Shown here: positions 63,091-64,000 of the stretch, piece after piece
Layout of the letters: each line of letters starts with the position of its first letter
Position numbering within the stretch: position 1 is the first letter of the stretch
Source of the DNA: Calonectria ilicicola
Lineage: Eukaryota > Ascomycota > Sordariomycetes > Hypocreales > Nectriaceae
Assembly: GCA_020809705.1 (NCBI GenBank)
Contig: CP085826.1
Coordinates: forward strand, 5,332,001-5,396,000
Direction of reading: 5' to 3'
Length of the DNA: 64,000 nucleotides
Notes under the pieces: model-generated
The model's input: the letters and a program-made list of their open reading frames with translations, nothing else
Database searches by the model: none
Told to the model about the DNA's origin: nothing
Program-made: the position numbers and the translations under genes

Positions 63091-64000
63091 CTATAACGTA
63101 ACGCCAGGTTGGATTAATGCGCCCCTCATAATGATGCTACCAAACTTTTCAATTGTATTGACCCAAAGATGGCCAAACACCAAGTTTCCAAATCTGGCGT
63201 AGAATGTTGGTGAGGCAGTAAGATCTTGCCCCATGTTATTGCTCCAGTGCGTGATATTTAATGCCACGAAACCAGTCTTCTGACGGTCAGGAGAAAATAT
63301 TGGCATGCCCCAAAACCCGTTCGAAGCATCGGTTTATGCGTTCAAGTAATATGGAGTCAATTTAGGCTTTCAGGTCGTGGCACGGGTAACTTGCTTTCAC
63401 CGTGTTGTCGTTTGCATTACAAAAGTCACAAACGATTCTTGGTGTATTGGAATTTGGTATTGGTAAAAACATGGTGTTTGCAGCCCATAGCGATATCGCC
63501 GAGGGATTAAGACAATGTTTTTCATCGAACGAAAGTATTTTTTCGCCGCTTTATATTTGCGTTTACCACATCTCCTCGAGAATCACGTCACCGAGTTGGC
63601 ATTCGCAGTGTTGAACTAGATCGGTGGTTTGAATGCCCTCAGTTGGAGCAGCGAAGCAATCGCGGTAAGTATGACGAAGTTTCATCACTTGCATTTTCTA
63701 TCCTAGTATGGCTACTTCGTCGCCAAGTTCTATATGTGAGTTAGAAAACAAATAAATTATGGTTTCTACTGGTTCTTTGGCTAATAGGCGAAATTGGTAG
63801 AGTTTCCGGATCCCTAAGGGGTACCCCTTAGGATTAGGTTTTCCCACCAAAATCGGCAAGAATTCAATTTTGGAGTTGTCGCTAGCTCGGTAATGGGGTG
63901 ATGGCACCAACTCTTCAAACTACATCTCAATGTTTCTAGTGCGCTCGGTTTCTAGATCCTCGCCGTCCGCCTCTTTATCAAATTTTCGACTCCTTCTCCG
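63091..64000 (-). pseudogene. Decayed Ty3/gypsy-like retrotransposon pol (reverse transcriptase part), runs off the right edge
   Basis: The minus strand reads as a retroelement polyprotein with scattered stops. From the right edge inward there is a charged stretch ending near FEELVPSPHYRASDNSKIEF, then FAAPTEGIQTTDLVQH (like the linker before the reverse transcriptase), then VCDFCNANDNTVKASYP (finger region, usually DFRxLNxxTIKxxYP), then, after a frame change, DASNGFWGMPIFSPDRQKTG and MGQDLTASPTFYARFGNLVFG, the palm core with the usual GFW and MGQGL-type motifs. In-frame TAG/TAA codons interrupt it at least five times. Gag, protease and the 5' LTR would lie beyond the window. No intact domain remains, so it cannot be active. 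Confidence 0.72.
63813..63832. repeat. Perfect 20-bp palindrome inside the retroelement remnant
   Basis: CCTAAGGGGTACCCCTTAGG equals its own reverse complement. It sits in the frame encoding PNPKGYPLG, so it may be coincidental coding sequence. Confidence 0.9.

Noticed and set aside
1..64000. CRISPR arrays, rRNA genes, tRNA genes, bacterial mobile elements
   Set aside because: Box B words such as GGTTCGA occur only inside coding sequence or without a cloverleaf; no spaced direct-repeat arrays and no rRNA-like stretch were seen.

Overview
The window looks like one chromosomal segment of a filamentous ascomycete, most likely a sordariomycete of the order Hypocreales. The evidence is spliceosomal genes with short introns (mostly 50-120 nt; GTAAGT/GTRNGT donors, CTAAC-like branch sites, YAG acceptors), CT-rich leaders, long gene-poor spacers, and proteins of clear fungal type. 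The order-level placement is inferred from the look of the proteins, not measured. No bacterial, phage, CRISPR or tRNA features were found.

Layout, left to right: (1) 3' part of a Ste23/insulysin-type M16 metallopeptidase (+, cut by the left edge). (2) A DUSP-USP deubiquitinase of the Ubp12 type (+). (3) An 8.6-kb spacer ending in a long CT-rich leader with a probable 5'UTR intron, one tiny uORF and two hairpins just before the start codon. (4) An HD-type cyclic-nucleotide phosphodiesterase (+). (5) A compact trio: an MFS drug/H+ transporter (-), a divergent Zn2Cys6 regulator (+) and a convergent ketopantoate-reductase-like enzyme (-), which resembles a small regulated metabolic or efflux module. 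(6) A single-exon protein of unknown function (-), isolated between about 4 kb and 7.7 kb of non-coding DNA. (7) A GMC-type long-chain alcohol oxidase (-). (8) A housekeeping block: ARL1 GTPase (-), ribosomal protein L39/eL39 (+), SKP1 (-), GPI mannosyltransferase 4/SMP3 (+) and ribosomal protein L10a/uL1 (-). (9) From about 59.6 kb to the right edge, a degenerate region with a 116-bp tandem duplication, broken reading frames, an AT-rich fold-back and the remains of a Ty3/gypsy-like retrotransposon pol (-) that runs off the right end.

Functionally, the window mixes protein turnover (SKP1 for SCF ligases, the deubiquitinase, the M16 peptidase), cAMP signalling (phosphodiesterase), Golgi traffic (ARL1), GPI-anchor synthesis (SMP3), translation (two ribosomal proteins), lipid alcohol oxidation and one putative specialised module. 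Exon structures were worked out by hand. For each intact spliced gene (including SMP3 with its second intron spliced) the exon lengths sum to a whole number of codons and the junctions restore recognisable family sequence; transcription start and end points were not determined.

No clearly new system was found. The items most worth following are the hairpin/uORF leader of the phosphodiesterase, the transporter-regulator-reductase trio, the orphan 361-aa protein and the unusual open frame upstream of the deubiquitinase.
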